Shown piece by piece: positions 60,592-64,000 of a DNA stretch of 64,000 nucleotides; positions within the stretch are counted from its first letter, which is position 1, and every line of letters starts with the position of its first letter. The stretch lies in contig SPDT01000003.1 of the NCBI GenBank assembly GCA_008477525.1, forward strand, positions 2,232,001 to 2,296,000. Direction: 5' to 3'. Source of the stretch: Hypomyces perniciosus. Taxonomy: Eukaryota; Ascomycota; Sordariomycetes; Hypocreales; Hypocreaceae. The notes beneath the pieces were generated by a model that saw nothing but the letters and a program-made list of their open reading frames with translations, ran no database searches and was not told where the DNA came from. Position numbers and translations under genes: made by a program.

Positions 60592-60861
60592 TATTATAGG
60601 TTAGACCTAATTAAGAAGGATTTTGGCTATACTGAGCCCGGCACTATAATTCCCTATATCTCCTAGACTAGCTAATGCAGATATATATATATCGGGCACT
60701 GCATATAAGCCTTAGGCCTATGCGCATATATATTACTGCCTTATAGATCGATATATATAGCTAGATAGCTCCCCTTTCTATTCTTTTACTCCTTAGCTTT
60801 AAATAGACAATTCTATAGCGCCCTATTATCAGTTACTGTAATAGACTATACCTATTATATA
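60592..60861 (+). repeat. Chromovirus 3' LTR
   Basis: 270 bp direct repeat of 55431-55700, preceded by the purine tract; differences are mainly C/T and G/A. Confidence 0.88.
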
Positions 60862-61563
60862 ATATTAAAGTTTTTTTATTATAATTAATATATATCTCCC
60901 TTTAAAAGATTTATAATATATAAAAAACTTTTAAATTTAATTAAAAATATTAATTAATTATTTATAAAAGTACTATTAATTTAAAAATATTAATTAATAT
61001 TTTTTTATTAATATTTAATAATATTCTTTATTTATTATTAAATTACTTAAGGTTTTTAATTTAATAGTAATTAAATAGGTTTTTATTTTTTTTCCTTTAT
61101 AGCTTTAATTTTTTTAATTTATATTTTAAAGTTTTAATTTTTAATTATTTACTTTAAGACTTTTTATTTAAACATTTATTTTTATTCTTTTTATTAAATT
61201 AAGCTCTTTTTTATTGTTTAATTAAAAAAATAAAATTAATAAAGTTATTATTTTTAATAATTATATGTATTAAATATATATAATTACTATTAATATTAGA
61301 TTTTTATAAGGTTTTAAAAAAAAGGAAAAAGTATTAACTTTATAGCTAAAACTATAATTTATTAAATTAAATTAAACTATAAAGTAAGGTTTAAGGTATT
61401 TATATTCATTTTATTTATAATTAATTTCCTATAGATATAAGGTTTAAAGGGTAAAGGCTAGGCTATAGAGGCATTATTATAGGTTTAGGAATAAAGGGGG
61501 AATTAATAATTAATTAGGTATATACTTTATAATAGTGCAGTTAAATTAAAGGATAATATAAAC

Positions 61564-61735
61564 TATTATAGTATAAAAAAGCAGGTTAAAGTAAATATTA
61601 TTATTATACTATAAAGAGCAAGAAAGGCCTAAGGCTTTATAGAAAGCTATAGCTAGGAATGCGTTAAGGCCTGGTTATATAACTGGAGCTTATATAACAG
61701 GGCGTTAATATCGCGTTACAGTTAGTGCCATAACA
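61564..61735 (-). repeat. Gypsy-B LTR (5' LTR of unit B)
   Basis: 172 bp; TATTATAGTATAAAAAAGCAGG...GTTAGTGCCATAACA. Internal gypsy-B sequence lies to its left and the hAT-type element directly to its right. Confidence 0.88.
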
Positions 61736-62662
61736 CTACTATTGTGAAATTAACTAGGCCTAGTTTCTAGTTACTAACTAACTAGGCCCACTTTTCCTAG
61801 TTTAGTTAGTTATTAGTTAGGCCTTTAGTTAGTTTAGTTAGTTAGTGGGTCGCCCTATAAGTTCTTAAGTTAGTTTTAGTTACTAAAATTAACTAAAATA
61901 TAAAAATAATATTTAAAAAGATTTAAATAAATGTAGAAAAATCATATATATATATCAGGACTTTTTATATATTTTTAGGAATATTATTTTATAATATAAA
62001 AATATATTATATATATAATAAAATTATTTTATAAATATTAAAAAATTAAATTACAATTAAAATAAATAATAAAAAATAAGGTTATATATACTTAGAAAAA
62101 TATTTTTTAATAAATGTATTTCATAGTATTTTAAATAAAGACTTATTATTTTTAAATTTAAGATTAAAATAAAATATATTCGATATTATATAGGATTATT
62201 CTAGATTTTATTTAAGCTAAATTAATATATATATTTTCTTTTTAAAAAATAATAATAAAAGAAAATTTAAATTTATATTATATAAATTAACTTTTTAGTA
62301 TTTTAAATGGATATTTAATATTTCTAAATATAGAATATTAATTAGAACTTTTTTAAATATTTAATATAAATTTTCTAGAATTTCTTTAATATACATTAAA
62401 ATATATATTTATTTTTTAAGAAATTTAATAATATTATTTTTAATATTTAATTTTTAGCCTTTATATCATAATTAAAAATATTATATAAATACTATTTACT
62501 AATAAAAGTATTTTAATATTTATATAATTTTAATATATTTAATGAATTTTTAATATATTTTTTATATCTATCCGTTTCTATTTTTAGATTAGTTAGTTTA
62601 GTTACTAAATTAAAGTGGGTCTAGTTAGTTTTAGTTACTAAAATCACAATACTGCAGCTAAT

Positions 62663-62815
62663 ACAAAGAAGAAGCTTTATGCAGGCGCTGTAAGCGCCTG
62701 CAGAGTCTGACACATCGCTTACGCGATGTATATGTCAGCTCGTATCTGCTTTGTAACCAGATAAGAGCTCCCTAGCGCTGATAGGCGGTAGGGCCCCGGC
62801 CTGCTCAACCCAACA
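62663..62815 (-). repeat. Copia-A solo LTR, right half
   Basis: The reverse complement matches the first 153 bp of the copia-A LTR, ending CTCAACCCAACA and followed by ATACC (62816-62820), the same 5 bp as on the far left at 44821. It retains all three LTR hairpins. Confidence 0.93.
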
Positions 62816-62820
62816 ATACC

Positions 62821-63050
62821 TTTATCTATAGTATTTGATTTTAATAAATATAAATAGTACTTTATATATATTTACTTTATATAAAATATATATAAGCTAT
62901 AAAGTGTAAAGTTTAGGAAAAGAATATATTATATTAAATTATATACCTTATAAATTATTCCTATAATAAAATACACTATATAACTTTTTAATATAAATTA
63001 TTTTAAAATTTCATTTAAATGCAATGATACACCAGGGCTGGATCATTATC
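62821..63050. other. A+T-rich flank, no gene
   Basis: Short RIP-like stretch between the nested stack and the gene-like DNA that begins near 63030. No feature seen. Confidence 0.4.
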
Positions 63051-63093
63051 CCCCCATGGGTCCGAATGAGGAGGACGAGGAGTTAGACGAGGA

Positions 63094-63520
63094 ATGGGCG
63101 GAGGACGACTAGGGCGAGAAGGACGTCCGCCTGCTGACATGTTCCGCACGGAACCGCTGGCAGATACGATCGAACCCCTTCTGTTGGCCTTTGTTGCAGC
63201 GTTGCAAGGCATGCCCGCCCTGGAGGGCAGAGCTATTCACCTACCTGTCTTGGAATCCGTCGGAAGAGAGATCGGCTGAGTATGGAGATGAGGCACCCTA
63301 CGATTCTGAAAACGGCGGTCGCAGATGGGGGTTGAGATACGTTCCAGGGATGGATAGTGTTGAGGGGCTGGTCCAGTGGCAAGTCGGGGCATGGAGACCG
63401 CACGAGGGCGTGATCAAGTTATTGGAAGATCTGGGTGGGGATAGTAAACCCAAGATGGTGTGGAAGTCATTCGACTTTATGGACTGCAGGGAGAACGAAG
63501 ATTTTCAAGCTTTTATTTGA
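63094..63520 (+). pseudogene. 3' part of an F-box-like protein gene, frameshifted
   Basis: One frame gives PLADTIEPLLLAFVAALQGMPALE. One extra base near 63225-63230 (GGAGGGCAG) then moves to the frame FTYLSWNPSEERSAEYGDE...RWGLRYVPG...VQWQVGAWRPHEGVI, ending at 63520. The pattern PLL.A...AL..MP.LE followed by W.V.Y.PG and W..G.WRP is typical of the C-terminal part of many fungal F-box domain proteins. The N-terminal F-box is missing on the left, where A+T-rich DNA begins, so this is a truncated relic, not an intact gene. Confidence 0.6.
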
Positions 63521-64000
63521 AGACTGGCGGTGACGGGGTGCAACTCATGCGAGGTCTAGCAAGGCCTCTCTTCTTTCATTGTAACATCGATCGGTACCGG
63601 TGCGGCTGTGGTGGGCGTAAGGGTGGCAGCTCGACGGTAGGCTCCACGAACTTTGTCCTAGGCGTGTCCACGGACAGCTCCGTGCCGTTCATCAGGTCCA
63701 GGTTGGATCAGCCAAAGTTGATGACGGAGTTCCATGCATGGAGCGGGACGACTTACCACGATGCCGATGCCGATACCGGCACCGAGGGTGGGGAGCTGCT
63801 CTAAAAGAGAAACAGTCTCGTACTTGTTCTTTATCGTCTGATATGTGGCACATGCTGCTTTTAGGTTAGATGTACCTGTCTCAAAAAGTTCGCTTAGCCC
63901 TGCTCGTTGGGCTACTGCATCTCAATGAACGTTGGACTTGATAGTCGCTAGTATTAGCTTGAAGAGGACGTCATCCTAGTCATAGAAAGAGTCCGGGGTG
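63521..64000. other. Normal-composition flank, no supported gene
   Basis: An open frame at 63460-63804 overlaps the F-box-like relic in another frame and shows no family signature. The rest to the window end is non-coding as far as I can see. Confidence 0.4.

Larger units (their letters stand above)
55431..60861 (+). mobile_element. Chromodomain Ty3/gypsy retrotransposon (chromovirus), nested
   Basis: The 270 bp LTRs at 55431-55700 and 60592-60861 are direct repeats. A GATAGGGGGGTAA purine tract precedes the 3' LTR. The element sits in gypsy-B: the empty site is preserved at about 19668-19690, and comparison gives a 5 bp duplication within the A/T run, best read as AATAT. Internal order is gag-like, RT, RNase H, integrase, chromodomain. 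Inactivated by many stops. Confidence 0.9.
44941..61735 (-). mobile_element. Gypsy-B composite: LTR-internal-LTR-internal-LTR
   Basis: Three 172 bp LTRs (44941, 49433, 61564) bound two internal regions that match each other, both on the minus strand. Each left LTR is followed by the pyrimidine tract TACCCCCCC, the reverse complement of a polypurine tract. Ty3/gypsy RT-RNase H is readable near 47.1-47.6 kb (minus strand ITLKGLTIKFKKVKAIL, KVKDL.KFFNFINLYYYFI.RY, compare the usual LGF..S.EGL..D..KVKAI). Left unit A lacks about 1.1 kb of the 5' internal part and about 430 bp present in B near 50.16-50.60 kb. Unit B is interrupted at 51802 and 55431. Flanks CCAGT and CTACT match 3 of 5. Fully RIP-degraded. 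Confidence 0.85.
44937..62654. mobile_element. hAT-type terminal-inverted-repeat element, itself split by gypsy-B
   Basis: The right part (61741-62654, 914 bp) ends TCACAATACTG. Its left terminus is CAGT at 44937-44940 plus ATTGTGAAATTA at 61741, giving terminal inverted repeats CAGTATTGTGA. The unit is flanked by an 8 bp duplication, TAGCTAAC (left) and CAGCTAAT (right), differing only at two C/T positions. An 8 bp duplication and CAGT ends fit the hAT superfamily. Subterminal regions on both sides are full of TAGTTAGTT-type repeats in inverted orientation. With about 918 bp and no ORF it is non-autonomous (MITE-like). Confidence 0.75.

Noticed and set aside
63460..63804. 114-codon ORF
   Set aside because: Overlaps the F-box-like relic in another frame and shows no recognisable motif.
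1..64000. CRISPR arrays, bacterial operons or phage genes
   Set aside because: Direct repeats present are LTRs, 5S units or microsatellites; introns and gene families show a fungal nuclear genome.

Overview
The window looks like a chromosome segment of a filamentous ascomycete (Pezizomycotina, probably Sordariomycetes; order not resolved). Evidence: 51-68 nt GT-AG introns, fungal-specific families (DUF7703, DUF7730, multi-LysM and CBM18-GH18 secreted proteins), 5S rRNA genes outside an rDNA repeat, and long A+T-rich tracts of LTR retrotransposons whose reading frames are full of TAA/TAG. Catalytic Asp codons there have become Asn, as expected from repeat-induced point mutation (RIP, C to T on either strand).

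Layout. (1) 1-26.0 kb is a RIP-degraded transposon landscape: a minus-strand copia-B fragment (1.4-3.4 kb); an LTR-to-LTR copia-A element (3445-10573) with an odd antisense ORF near its 3' end; a gypsy-A element (about 10.6-18.2 kb) carrying an intact, undegraded miniature LTR element with a gag-like gene (11309-12323) and a solo copia-B LTR with perfect TSD; then a solo LTR, a gypsy-B fragment, another copia-B LTR and an inverted gypsy-A copy (21.7-25.9 kb). (2) 26.0-44.1 kb is a normal-composition gene island. It starts with a small tandem 5S rRNA array (two full copies with compensatory stem changes, two partial copies), then a 7-TM DUF7703 protein and a hAT-like transposase relic. Next comes a block of secreted, largely chitin-related genes: an SGNH esterase and a CBM18-GH18 chitinase as one divergent pair, an astacin-type metalloprotease and a six-LysM protein as a second divergent pair, then a DUF7730 protein and a broken 5' fragment of a TLS1/C9orf78-like gene. 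(3) 44.8-62.8 kb is one nested stack: a solo copia-A LTR with a perfect ATACC target duplication, split by a hAT-type terminal-inverted-repeat element, itself split by a gypsy-B LTR-internal-LTR-internal-LTR composite. That composite is interrupted by a chromodomain gypsy element and a 226 bp undegraded insertion. (4) 63.0-64.0 kb returns to normal composition with the 3' part of an F-box-like gene.

How it fits together. The chitinase has two Cys-rich chitin-binding modules and a GH18 domain with an intact DxxDxDxE motif. The LysM protein has six chitin-oligomer-binding domains. Their neighbourhood resembles the subgroup C (killer-toxin-like) chitinase plus LysM-protein loci known from mycoparasitic and pathogenic fungi. 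The esterase and metalloprotease are plausible secreted partners. The SGNH, metalloprotease and LysM genes each carry one single-base frameshift while the chitinase is clean, so the block is either partly decaying or contains assembly indels.
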